A stretch of DNA of 64,000 nucleotides from Bacteroidota bacterium. Its GTDB lineage: Bacteria > Bacteroidota > Bacteroidia > Bacteroidales > Bacteroidaceae. The translations under genes were made by a program, and so were the position numbers. A model generated the notes under the pieces. The model saw only the letters and a program-made list of their open reading frames with translations. It ran no database searches and was not told where the DNA came from. Within the stretch, counting starts at the first letter, position 1. Every line of letters starts with the position of its first letter. Location: positions 1 to 64,000 of the forward strand of contig JAFABV010000002.1 of NCBI GenBank assembly GCA_023425865.1, written 5' to 3'. Shown piece after piece: positions 9,074-17,741 of this stretch.

Positions 9074-10260
9074 TAGCTATCTTTACACTGATTCAACTCA
9101 TTGTCCTTGGGATATTTGGTTATACCCCCTATCCTGATAGTGAAGGATACATTAGGTTGGCTAACGACTGTTTAGTCTTTAACCAGCCTTACCCAATATC
9201 TCAAAAAATATCAGAACTTCAATTTATCTGGAACCCTGGACCTATCAATCTTACAGCCCTATCGCTTATCCTATTTGATTCAATCATCCCTTTGTTGATA
9301 TTTTATTGTCTTCTCAAAGGAGTTACTGCTTGGCTTATTCATGATCTTACTCTGAAACTATTAGGTGCAAGAATTGCATTTGTAACGTTATTATTATATG
9401 TCATCTATCCCGCTAACTATGGAGAGTCAACCTCCTTACTCAGCGAAATTCCTTCTTTTTTCTTCTCCATCCTTGGTATTTGGCTAACGGTTTGTAAGGA
9501 TAAACCATGGCTTGGAGGTGCTGCTATAGCCATTGGAAACTGGTTTAGACCTATGGGCATCATTTATCTTCTGGCTCTTTTGCTTTACCGAAAAAGACAT
9601 TCTTTTAAAATTATTGCAGGCTACACAATCATGATTTGTGTGATAGGTGGTACATGTTATCTTCGCACCAACCACTTTATTTATCAGGCAAAAACAGGCT
9701 GGATGGCCCTCCTTCAGTATTCAGTAGACCATACCTTAACTACCGAAGACGATTCACTTCCTTACATCACTAATGCCAATGCAGTAGAAAAAGACAAAAT
9801 ATGGCGTAATCGATTTATTCTTTGGATAGCAAAGCATCCACAAGAATATCTGTTGCAGATACCCAAAAAAATAGTTGATCTCTATATATCAGATAATGTC
9901 AATCTTTGCGCATTCCTTTCAAATAAAGAGCAGAGACCATACCTCTACGATGAACTCAGTATGCGTACCTTGATTCGTGATTTCCCTAAATATACACCCA
10001 CGCAAACGCTGGCCATCATCAATCTAATATATTATTACTTTCTTCTCATAACTTTTGTTGTAGCAACTGTGAGGATTTGCAGTCAGAAAATAGAGTCATG
10101 GTTTATCATTCCGATAACTGTCATCATTGCAACAACCACCATGCTTGCACTCGTGGGGCATGGTGAAGCACGTTTTCATCATACCTTGATGCCATTTATT
10201 ATCATGATAGGAGCGGTGGTACTGACTCCTAAAATAACAAGTCGTAACACCGCTCCATAA
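9049..10260 (+). CDS. Polytopic membrane protein, GT39/ArnT-like glycosyltransferase
   Basis: A 403-residue protein with roughly ten hydrophobic segments. An acidic motif (YPDSEGY) sits in the first extracytoplasmic loop, where lipid-linked-sugar glycosyltransferases of the GT39/PMT/ArnT fold carry a catalytic Asp. A soluble stretch around residues 215-290 is followed by further membrane segments. Donor and acceptor are unknown. It overlaps the porZ-like gene by 25 bp, suggesting translational coupling, and shares its AT-rich composition. Assignment rests on topology and the acidic motif only. Confidence 0.65.
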   Translation: MQNRYREIIAIFTLIQLIVLGIFGYTPYPDSEGYIRLANDCLVFNQPYPISQKISELQFIWNPGPINLTALSLILFDSIIPLLIFYCLLKGVTAWLIHDLTLKLLGARIAFVTLLLYVIYPANYGESTSLLSEIPSFFFSILGIWLTVCKDKPWLGGAAIAIGNWFRPMGIIYLLALLLYRKRHSFKIIAGYTIMICVIGGTCYLRTNHFIYQAKTGWMALLQYSVDHTLTTEDDSLPYITNANAVEKDKIWRNRFILWIAKHPQEYLLQIPKKIVDLYISDNVNLCAFLSNKEQRPYLYDELSMRTLIRDFPKYTPTQTLAIINLIYYYFLLITFVVATVRICSQKIESWFIIPITVIIATTTMLALVGHGEARFHHTLMPFIIMIGAVVLTPKITSRNTAP

Positions 10261-10298
10261 CTCAATGAATTGTATCTAAACTTCCAATCCTATTTTTC

Positions 10299-11291
10299 TT
10301 ACGACAGGCTGAGCATCCGCTCGATGGGTTTCACGGCCTCGCGGGCCACGTTGGGGTCGATCTCGACGGTGGGCCAGCCGTATTTCAGGCTGTTGTAGAT
10401 TTTCTCGAGCGAGTTCTTCTTCATATACTCGCACTCGTTACACGAACAGCTGGACGCTCCTTCCGACACCTCGGGCGGCACGGGAATAAACTCCTGGTCA
10501 GGACAGCTGCGCTCCATCTCGTGGAGGATGCCGGCCTCTGTGGCCACGATAAACTGCTTCACCTCGGGATGCTCCTGCGCATACTTGAGCATGGTGGCCG
10601 TAGAACCCTTCACGTCGGCCAGGGCCAGCACGGGTGCCTTACACTCCAGATGCGCCATCACCACAGCCTCGGGATAGGCCTGCTTGAGCTTCACAATCTC
10701 TTCTACCGAGAACTTCTCGTGTACATGGCAACCGCCTTCCCACAGCAGCATCTGTCGGCCGGTCACGCTATTGATGTAGTTACCCAGGTTGTAGTCGGGC
10801 CCGAAAATGATTTTCTCGTCCTTGGGAAAACTGTCTACCACCTTCTGCGCATTGCCCGAGGTCACCACACAGTCGGTGAGCGCCTTTACGGCCGCCGTGG
10901 TGTTGACATAGCTGATCACCTTGTAGCCCGGATGCTCGTCCTTGAATTTCCTGAGGTCTTCGGCGCGGCATGAGTCGGCCAGCGAGCACCCCGCCGTGAG
11001 GTCGGGGCATAGCACGGTCTTGTGGGGTGAGAGCAGCTTGCAGGTCTCGGCCATGAAGTGTACGCCACACATCACCATCACCTTGGCCTCGGTCTCGGCC
11101 GCCTTGCGCGCCAGGGCTAATGAGTCGCCCACAAAGTCGGCTATATCTTGTATGTCGCCCGTCACATAGTAGTGCGCCAGAATAATGGCGTCTTTCTCAC
11201 GGCACAACCTGCGTATCTCCTCTTTCAGGTTCAGCGCCTTGTCTACCGGCTCATCGACATATCCTTTATCTATCCATTCTTGCTTTACCAT
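10299..11291 (-). CDS. nadA: Quinolinate synthase
   Basis: Condenses iminoaspartate with dihydroxyacetone phosphate to quinolinate in de novo NAD synthesis, using a [4Fe-4S] cluster. The 330 residues show LAHYYVTGDIQDIADFVGDS at the N-terminus, candidate cluster cysteines at MCGVHF (Cys75), EGGCHVHE and the C-terminal CSCNEC, and substrate-binding VNTTAAVKA. No nadB or nadC is beside it. It is convergent with the gene on its left, and its start faces the candidate replication origin. Confidence 0.97.
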   Translation of the reverse strand: MVKQEWIDKGYVDEPVDKALNLKEEIRRLCREKDAIILAHYYVTGDIQDIADFVGDSLALARKAAETEAKVMVMCGVHFMAETCKLLSPHKTVLCPDLTAGCSLADSCRAEDLRKFKDEHPGYKVISYVNTTAAVKALTDCVVTSGNAQKVVDSFPKDEKIIFGPDYNLGNYINSVTGRQMLLWEGGCHVHEKFSVEEIVKLKQAYPEAVVMAHLECKAPVLALADVKGSTATMLKYAQEHPEVKQFIVATEAGILHEMERSCPDQEFIPVPPEVSEGASSCSCNECEYMKKNSLEKIYNSLKYGWPTVEIDPNVAREAVKPIERMLSLS

Positions 11292-11308
11292 AATACGATT
11301 CTTTTTAT

Positions 11309-11711
11309 GGGGTTATCCCCAACTCATTATATTTATTATTCTTTTTCTCTTTTATAGAAAAGAAAAATGAGTATGATGATATACGGTGGATAACTGGATA
11401 ACTTTTGTCTTCAAATGACGGTATTTTGATTATCCACATCATGTTAGATGTTATGCACGGTATGTACTCATATCTTTTCGTTGATTGTCAGTATATTGTA
11501 GGAGTTATCCACCATATTGTTGATGTCTGCAAAGATAATAAGTTTATATCTTCCAACCATGCTTTACTGTGGAAAACTTGTCTATATCGCCTGCAAAACC
11601 CGGTGGATATCCACGGTCAGAGGTAGGGTAGGGAGGGGCTGTGGATAACCATAAAGTTATTATAACGGTTATCAACAGGTTTTTCCACACATTTATCCAC
11701 ACTTATCCATC
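11309..11711. other. Candidate chromosomal replication origin (oriC)
   Basis: A gene-free region holds about 13 DnaA-box-like nonamers on both strands. Three are perfect TTATCCACA (11430-11438, reverse 11640-11648, 11693-11701). One-mismatch boxes include 11313-11321, 11385-11393 (reverse), 11451-11459, 11505-11513, 11568-11576 (reverse), 11669-11677 and 11681-11689; weaker ones lie near 11393-11401, 11603-11614 and 11703-11711. An AT-rich inverted repeat (ACTCATT at 11322-11328 with AATGAGT at 11366-11372), a plausible unwinding element, sits at one edge. dnaA is not in the window. Gene direction does not switch cleanly here, so the call rests on box density. Confidence 0.7.
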
Positions 11712-11838
11712 ATGTGTAATAGTAGGGTTGTTTCTCAGTGCCATGTGACGACGGGGAGGATGGCTGGATAGCCTGAAAATCATGTTTCGGAGTGCTGTGT
11801 AGGTTGTGGTGGCGCTTTCTCAACTATTTTTAAGAGAA

Positions 11839-11930
11839 ATGGTTTTATATAGAATCATCGAATGGTTTCATATAGAATCATCGAATGGTTTTATATAGAA
11901 TTATCGGATGCTTCTATATAGAAGTATTGG
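11839..11930. repeat. 23-bp quasi-palindrome array 2 (4 units)
   Basis: Units start at 11839, 11862, 11885 and 11908, of the form ATGGTTTTATATAGAATCAT plus three bases; a partial fifth follows. It lies between the oriC candidate and the 12184 gene. Downstream (12000-12042) is a separate two-copy direct repeat of GCGCGGCCGAACAGCT. Confidence 0.85.
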
Positions 11931-12183
11931 ATGGTTGGGGCAGAATGACAGAACGAAGAATAACTGGGTGGATAGTGAAAAGCCGCTTCGGAGGTGGTAG
12001 CGCGGCCGAACAGCTACCATCGCGCGGCCGAACAGCTGCCATGCGGTGCCCTTTTATCATCGCATAAAAAAATGATAAAAGAGAAACAGTGTCAGATTTT
12101 TACTGTATCTTTGCATATAAGCATCAAGCAGGCTGCGTCTGCGCTTAACTACTATTGTAACATCAAGTCGGAGGAGAGGCATT

Positions 12184-12861
12184 ATGGCAAAGCATCCGTT
12201 GTGGCATGAAGAATATTGGCTGTTCCTGATAGCGCTCTACCAGAAACGGCCACAGGGAGTGAAGCCGCTCTATAGCCGCGGCTTGGTAGACCTTGCATTG
12301 GAACTGCACATAGAGCCCGAATTTCTGTACCAACAGATGTTTAAGCTTCGCAATATAGAGTCGGCCAGCCTGCGGCAGTATTGGAATCTCTATGCCAACA
12401 GCCCTGCCAAGCTCAATCGCGAGCTTCGACGACTCCGCCATATGGCCGGCTTTGGCAAATCCACAGAGTTTTATGAAGGCGTGCAGGTGAATGAGTCGTG
12501 GGAGAAAGACTACAAGCCCATTGCCACAAGTGGCGCTGATGACCATGCCTCAGTACTGGCATTGCTCACGCCCATCAAGCTCATCATGATTCTCGACTTG
12601 TATTTTCGCCTCACTCCCATCACCATGGTGGCTGATACGCCCGAGGTGGTGGCATTGGCTAAGCTCATTGGTGTTTCTCCCCGGCAGGTGGTAGAGGTGA
12701 TGGAGGTGTTCAGGTGCTGCGACCCATATCTTTCGCATGGCGAAATGCTGATCAGTCCGCTGCTCACGCCGTGCATGCAGATATGGAAGCGATATGGCAA
12801 CGAGCAGCCACAAAAACTTGCTGCCACAGCTTTGCAGCTGAGAGAATATTTCGCCAAATAG
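12184..12861 (+). CDS. Conserved-type protein of unknown function next to oriC
   Basis: A 225-residue soluble protein that I do not recognise. It is mostly helical by inspection, with no signal peptide or membrane segment. The stretch around residues 155-175 (VVALAKLIGVSPRQVVEVME) has the spacing of a helix-turn-helix, and residues 80-90 (LNRELRRLRHM) are basic. A TATCTTTG -7-like element lies at 12106-12113 without a clear -33. rpoN follows 85 bp downstream. Location beside the DnaA-box cluster makes a DNA-related role conceivable, but that is inference from position only. Confidence 0.7.
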   Translation: MAKHPLWHEEYWLFLIALYQKRPQGVKPLYSRGLVDLALELHIEPEFLYQQMFKLRNIESASLRQYWNLYANSPAKLNRELRRLRHMAGFGKSTEFYEGVQVNESWEKDYKPIATSGADDHASVLALLTPIKLIMILDLYFRLTPITMVADTPEVVALAKLIGVSPRQVVEVMEVFRCCDPYLSHGEMLISPLLTPCMQIWKRYGNEQPQKLAATALQLREYFAK

Positions 12862-12946
12862 ATTGTATTATAGATATTTTTTAAGGTAAAGAGACCGCAT
12901 GAGGCCCCGCGTGGGGCACATGAGGCACGACGACAAATAGCAGAGG

Positions 12947-14464
12947 ATGGCCCAGAAACTCATACAGACACAGACCCAGCAGCAGGTGCAGCAACAGCGC
13001 CTGTCGCAGCAGCAGATGCTGCAGGTGAAACTGCTGGAAATGCCCTTGGCCGAGCTTGAGCAGAACATTGCCGCTGAGCTCGACGACAATCCTGCCCTCG
13101 AAGAGACGCACGACGAGCTCGACGACATGCGCGGCGAGCGCGACGATGTGCCTGCAGGCAGTGACGACGGCGAGGAGCGGTATGAGGATAAAACCGAGCG
13201 CGAGGAGCGCGAGGAAGCTCTCGACAGTGCTTTGGAGAGTCTGGGCAGCGATGACGAAATGCCCTCGCCCGAGGCACTCCATGCCTCGCAGAGCAATCCT
13301 GACGCCGACTACGAGGAGACGGTGTGGGGCGATACGGTGTCGTTTTACGACAAGCTCAAGGAGCAGATGGGCGAGATGGAGCTCTCTGAGCAGCAAGAAC
13401 AGATTATAGAGTATCTTATAGGGTCGTTGGACAACGACGGTTTGCTGCGGAAAAACATCGACGACATTGCCGACGAGCTGGCCATCTACCATGCCATCGA
13501 CGTAGAGCCCGAGGAGATTGAGACCGCGTTGCACAAGTTGCAGATGTTCGACCCGGCGGGCATCGGTGCCCGCTCGCTGCAAGAATGCCTGCTGCTGCAG
13601 ATTGGCCGCAGGCCCGCGGGCAAGCTCAGGGAACTGATGCAGGAGGTTATAGCCCATCATTTTGATGACTTCACCAAGAAGCATTGGGACAAGATAGCGC
13701 TGTCGATGCAACTCACCGAAGACCAGGCCGAGATACTGCGCGACGAGATACGTAAGCTCAATCCCAAGCCGGGAGCCTCATTGGGCGAGACCCAGGGGCG
13801 CAACCTGCAGCAGATTACCCCCGACTTTCTGGTCGACACCGACGAAGACGGGCACGTGACCTTCACCATCAACTATGGTCGCATACCCGACCTGAAGGTG
13901 TCGCCCTCGTTTGCCGACATGGTGACCAATTATCGCACACACAAGGAGTCGATGAGCCGGCAAGAGAAAGAGGCACTGCTCTATGCCAAGGAGAAGGTGG
14001 AGAAGGCGCAGGGATACATCGAGGCGGTGAAGCAGCGACGCCACACGCTCTATGTCACCATGAAGGCCATCATAGACTGGCAGTACAAGTATTTTCAGGA
14101 TGGCGACGAGGCCGACCTCAAGCCTATGATACTGAAAGACATCTCCGAGAAGACTGGCCTCGACATCTCTACCATTTCCCGCGTGAGCAACATGAAATAC
14201 GCCCAGACACGATGGGGCACTTACCCGCTGCGTTTCTTCTTCACCGACAGCTATGTGACCAAGGACGGCGAGGAGATGTCTACCCGCAAGATAAAGCTGG
14301 CCCTGAAAGACCTCATCGAGGGCGAAGACAAGCGCCGGCCCCTCAGCGACGATGCCTTGGCCGAGGAGATGAAGCACAAGGGTTTTCCCATCGCGCGCCG
14401 TACCATCGCCAAATACCGCGAGCAGCTCGGTTTGCCCGTGGCCCGACTCAGAAAGACATTATGA
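12947..14464 (+). CDS. rpoN: RNA polymerase sigma-54 factor
   Basis: Alternative sigma factor for -24/-12 promoters, which needs AAA+ enhancer-binding activators. The 505 residues show the Gln/Leu-rich activator-interaction region I (residues 1-45), an acidic low-complexity linker (about 48-105), the core-binding domain, and the C-terminal RpoN box ARRTIAKYREQLGLP for -24 recognition. The start is the first ATG before the region I motif. The stop codon overlaps the start of the next gene (ATGA), indicating translational coupling. No activator gene is in the window. Confidence 0.97.
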   Translation: MAQKLIQTQTQQQVQQQRLSQQQMLQVKLLEMPLAELEQNIAAELDDNPALEETHDELDDMRGERDDVPAGSDDGEERYEDKTEREEREEALDSALESLGSDDEMPSPEALHASQSNPDADYEETVWGDTVSFYDKLKEQMGEMELSEQQEQIIEYLIGSLDNDGLLRKNIDDIADELAIYHAIDVEPEEIETALHKLQMFDPAGIGARSLQECLLLQIGRRPAGKLRELMQEVIAHHFDDFTKKHWDKIALSMQLTEDQAEILRDEIRKLNPKPGASLGETQGRNLQQITPDFLVDTDEDGHVTFTINYGRIPDLKVSPSFADMVTNYRTHKESMSRQEKEALLYAKEKVEKAQGYIEAVKQRRHTLYVTMKAIIDWQYKYFQDGDEADLKPMILKDISEKTGLDISTISRVSNMKYAQTRWGTYPLRFFFTDSYVTKDGEEMSTRKIKLALKDLIEGEDKRRPLSDDALAEEMKHKGFPIARRTIAKYREQLGLPVARLRKTL

Positions 14465-15072
14465 AAGAAAAGAATATCATCTTGGCCGCCCGTGTGGCGA
14501 GCATGGTCTTCACCCCGTTCTATCTCCCATTTATCGGACTTCTGGCGCTGTTTGTCTTTAGCTACATGAGTCTCATGCCGTGGCAGTACAAGGTCACGGT
14601 GCTCACGCTGGTGTACTTCTTCACCATCCTGCTGCCAACGCTGCTCATCCATCTCTATCGCCGTTATCAGGGCTGGTCGCTCATAGAGATAGGCCAGAAG
14701 GAGCGCCGCATGATACCTTATATCATCGCCATACTGAGTTATTTCACCTGCTACTACGTCATGTCGGTGCAGCGCATACCGCAGTTTATGGCCAATATTC
14801 TCGTAGCGGCGTTGGTCATCCAGATTGTGTGCGCCATTATCAACATCTGGTGGAAAATATCCACCCACACGGCGGCCATCGGCGGCTTTGCCGGTGCGCT
14901 GCTGGCGTTCTCGCTGCTTTTCGTCTTCAATCCTATATGGTGGCTGTGTGTCATCTTCCTGGTTGCGGGCGTGGTGGGCAGCAGTCGCATGATACTGAGG
15001 CAGCACACGCTTACCCAGGTGCTGGTGGGATTTCTCATCGGCGTGTTCTTTGGCTTCTGGTTAATCATATAG
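14461..15072 (+). CDS. PAP2-like membrane protein
   Basis: A 203-residue protein with about six transmembrane segments, overlapping rpoN by four bases. The C-terminal SRMILRQHTLTQ resembles the last motif of type 2 phosphatidic acid phosphatases (SR-x5-H-x3-D) but with Gln for the Asp, and STHTAAIGG recalls the middle PSGH motif. The first motif (K-x6-RP) is not seen, so catalytic competence is doubtful. It could be a degenerate lipid phosphatase or an undefined relative. The start is fixed by the ATGA overlap. Confidence 0.75.
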   Translation: MKEKNIILAARVASMVFTPFYLPFIGLLALFVFSYMSLMPWQYKVTVLTLVYFFTILLPTLLIHLYRRYQGWSLIEIGQKERRMIPYIIAILSYFTCYYVMSVQRIPQFMANILVAALVIQIVCAIINIWWKISTHTAAIGGFAGALLAFSLLFVFNPIWWLCVIFLVAGVVGSSRMILRQHTLTQVLVGFLIGVFFGFWLII

Positions 15073-15162
15073 TCTTTATGCCTTATGGCTTACTGTTAAT
15101 CGATAATATTAATATTTTCATCCTATCATAATTATTGTTCAATATTAAATCTTACATATAAA

Positions 15163-15672
15163 ATGAAACCAGTCATTAGTATCATTATGGGCTCGACAAG
15201 CGATATGCCCGTTATGGAAAAAGCTTGCAAGTGGCTCAACGACCAGCAGATTCCTTTCGAGGTAAACGCGCTCTCGGCACATCGCACCCCCGACGCTGTG
15301 GAGACGTTTGCCAAGAACGCCAAGGGTCGCGGTATCAAGGTAATCATTGCGGCCGCAGGTATGGCAGCTGCCTTGCCTGGCGTGATAGCCGCTTCTACCA
15401 CGCTGCCTGTGATCGGTGTGCCCATCAAGGGTATGCTCGATGGTCTTGACGCGTTGCTGAGCATCGTTCAGATGCCGCCGGGAATCCCCGTGGCAACGGT
15501 GGGCGTCAATGGTGCGCAGAATGCGGCCGTGCTTGCCGCAGAGATGATTGCCATCGGCGACGAGGAGATAGCCGCCAAGGTAGCGGCCTGGAAGTCGGGC
15601 TTGGGCGCCAAGATCGAGAAGGCCAACGCCGAACTGGCAGCCATCAAGGACTACGAGTTTAAGTGCAATTAA
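15163..15672 (+). CDS. purE: N5-carboxyaminoimidazole ribonucleotide mutase
   Basis: Class I PurE converts N5-CAIR to CAIR in de novo purine synthesis. The 169 residues are the usual length and show the N-terminal GSTSDMPVMEKA nucleotide-binding loop, the catalytic SAHRTP histidine segment, and AAAGMAAALPGVIA. purK is not adjacent. ispG starts about 50 bp downstream on the same strand. Confidence 0.97.
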   Translation: MKPVISIIMGSTSDMPVMEKACKWLNDQQIPFEVNALSAHRTPDAVETFAKNAKGRGIKVIIAAAGMAAALPGVIAASTTLPVIGVPIKGMLDGLDALLSIVQMPPGIPVATVGVNGAQNAAVLAAEMIAIGDEEIAAKVAAWKSGLGAKIEKANAELAAIKDYEFKCN

Positions 15673-15725
15673 TGTTAATGGGCGTCAGTATTTTCGGATT
15701 CTGATGCCATTCACACCCCAATGAG

Positions 15726-17642
15726 ATGACAGATCTATTTAACTATCACCGTCGAGAGTCGTCGACGGTGCATATAGGTGCGCTCGACATGGGAGGCGAT
15801 GCCCCCATCCGCCTGCAGTCGATGACCACCACCGACACCAATGACACCGATGCCTGTGTGGCGCAATGCGAGCGTATCATCAAGGCCGGCGGCGATTTGG
15901 TGCGACTCACTACACAGGGCATTCGCGAGGCTGAGAACATGGAGAACATCAATGCCGGTGTTCGTGCCAAGGGGTTCTCTACGCCGCTTGTGGCCGACGT
16001 ACACTTCAATCCCAACGTGGCCGACGTGGCCGCGCGCCATACCGATAAGGTGCGCGTCAACCCCGGCAACTACGTAGACCCTGCCCGCAAATTCGTCAAG
16101 TTGGAATATACTGATGAGGAGTATGCCCAGGAACTCAAGAAGATCGAAGACCGCTTTGTGCCGTTCCTCAATATCTGCAAGGAGAACCATACGGCCATAC
16201 GTATCGGCGTGAACCATGGTTCATTGTCCGACCGTATCCGCAATCGTTATGGCGACACGCCCGAGGGTATCGTGGAGAGCTGCATGGAGTTTCTGCGTAT
16301 ATGCAAGCAACAACAGTTTGACAACGTGGTAATCTCTATCAAAGCCAGCAACACGGTGGTGATGGTGCGCTCGATGCGCCTGCTGGTAGAGACCATGGAA
16401 CGCGAGGACATGCACTATCCGCTGCACTTAGGTGTTACCGAGGCTGGCGAAGGCGAAGACGGGCGCATCAAGAGCGCCGTGGGCATTGGCGCCCTGCTGG
16501 CCGACGGCATTGGCGACACCATTCGTGTGTCGTTGTCTGAAGAGCCCGAGGAAGAGATTCCGGTGGCGCGACACTTAGTAGACTATATCGGCCGGAAGGC
16601 TGGCCACTTGCTGGTGCCGGGTGAGGCATATAGCGGATTCAACTGGGTGAAGCCCGAGCGCAGACTCACCACGCCCGTGGCGAACATGGGCGGAAGAAAT
16701 GTGCCGGTGGTAATCATGTCTGAATCTGCCAACTCCTCCAACGAGAAGGGAGAGCAAGCTACTGAGGCTTCTTCGGCTTCGTCGATGCCCAAGGCTGACT
16801 ATATTTATACCGGGAGCAAACTTCCTGAAAACCCCAGGGAGGGCCAGAAGTACATCGTCGACTACCAGCTTTACGCTGAGACGGTATCGTCAGCCTCTCC
16901 CCGTGCAGAGGGTAGGGAAGAGGTGGCTCTTTACCCCATCTTCCCCGTCACCGCCATGCCCTTTATCGGTATGGTCAAGGCATCCGTGAAGTTTCTTGTG
17001 GTGCAGTTTGGCACCCCGGCCGAAGAGTATATCTCTTGTCTCAAGGCCCACCCGGAGGTGGTGGTGGTAAGCGTAAGCAATCATCAGAACCGACTGGCCG
17101 AACAGCGCGCGCTGGTGCATGAGATGATGACGGCAGGGGTGAAAAATCCTGTGGTCTTTGCCCAGATGTACAAGCTCAACGACAAGGAAGAGTTTCAGTT
17201 GGAGGCCGCTGCCGACATGGGAGCGCTGATGATCGACGGGCTCACCGACGGCCTATGGCTCATGAACGAGGGTTCCATCGGCTACGACACCATAGAGCTC
17301 ACGGCGTTTGGCATCTTGCAGGCCGCCCGATTGCGCACCACACGTACCGAGTACATCAGTTGCCCGGGGTGCGGTCGAACGCTCTACGATCTTCGCGAGA
17401 CCATAGCCCGCATCCGTGAGGCCACTACCGAACTCAAGGGACTGAAGATTGGCATCATGGGATGTATTGTCAATGGTCCGGGCGAGATGGCCGATGCCGA
17501 CTACGGTTATGTGGGGGCTGGGCCTAAGAAGGTGTCGCTCTACCGCGGACAGGAGTGCGTGGAGAGGAATATCCCCGAGGAGGATGCCGTGGCACATCTG
17601 CTCAAACTCATACACGACGACAAGGCCAAGACCGCGCAATAA
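15726..17642 (+). CDS. ispG: 4-hydroxy-3-methylbut-2-enyl diphosphate synthase (long form)
   Basis: Iron-sulfur enzyme of the MEP isoprenoid pathway that reduces MEcPP to HMBPP. At 638 residues it is the long form known from Bacteroidota, Chlamydiae and plants, with an extra domain (about residues 270-480) between the TIM barrel (RLTTQGIREAENM, VADVHFNPNVA) and the reductase domain. The [4Fe-4S] cysteines are in SCPGCGRTLY and GCIVNGPGEMADAD. The variable part of the insert (near 16720-16800) is Ser/Ala-rich. Two hairpins separate it from the next gene. Confidence 0.97.
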   Translation: MTDLFNYHRRESSTVHIGALDMGGDAPIRLQSMTTTDTNDTDACVAQCERIIKAGGDLVRLTTQGIREAENMENINAGVRAKGFSTPLVADVHFNPNVADVAARHTDKVRVNPGNYVDPARKFVKLEYTDEEYAQELKKIEDRFVPFLNICKENHTAIRIGVNHGSLSDRIRNRYGDTPEGIVESCMEFLRICKQQQFDNVVISIKASNTVVMVRSMRLLVETMEREDMHYPLHLGVTEAGEGEDGRIKSAVGIGALLADGIGDTIRVSLSEEPEEEIPVARHLVDYIGRKAGHLLVPGEAYSGFNWVKPERRLTTPVANMGGRNVPVVIMSESANSSNEKGEQATEASSASSMPKADYIYTGSKLPENPREGQKYIVDYQLYAETVSSASPRAEGREEVALYPIFPVTAMPFIGMVKASVKFLVVQFGTPAEEYISCLKAHPEVVVVSVSNHQNRLAEQRALVHEMMTAGVKNPVVFAQMYKLNDKEEFQLEAAADMGALMIDGLTDGLWLMNEGSIGYDTIELTAFGILQAARLRTTRTEYISCPGCGRTLYDLRETIARIREATTELKGLKIGIMGCIVNGPGEMADADYGYVGAGPKKVSLYRGQECVERNIPEEDAVAHLLKLIHDDKAKTAQ

Positions 17643-17657
17643 GTTATGTTCATTTAT

Positions 17658-17725
17658 CCGGGTAACCCTGGTAACAAGGGTTGCCCGGAATCATTGTCTC
17701 ATTGTCGCCTGTACCATCAGGCGAC
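17658..17725 (+). promoter_or_regulatory. Two consecutive hairpins between ispG and the aldo/keto reductase
   Basis: CCGGGTAACCCT (17658-17669) pairs with AGGGTTGCCCGG (17677-17688) around 7 nt. GTCGCCTG (17704-17711) pairs perfectly with CAGGCGAC (17718-17725) around 6 nt. Neither is followed by a T-run. The second ends 16 nt before ATG 17742, so it could affect translation or mRNA stability. Confidence 0.55.
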
Positions 17726-17741
17726 ATCATATACTAACCCT

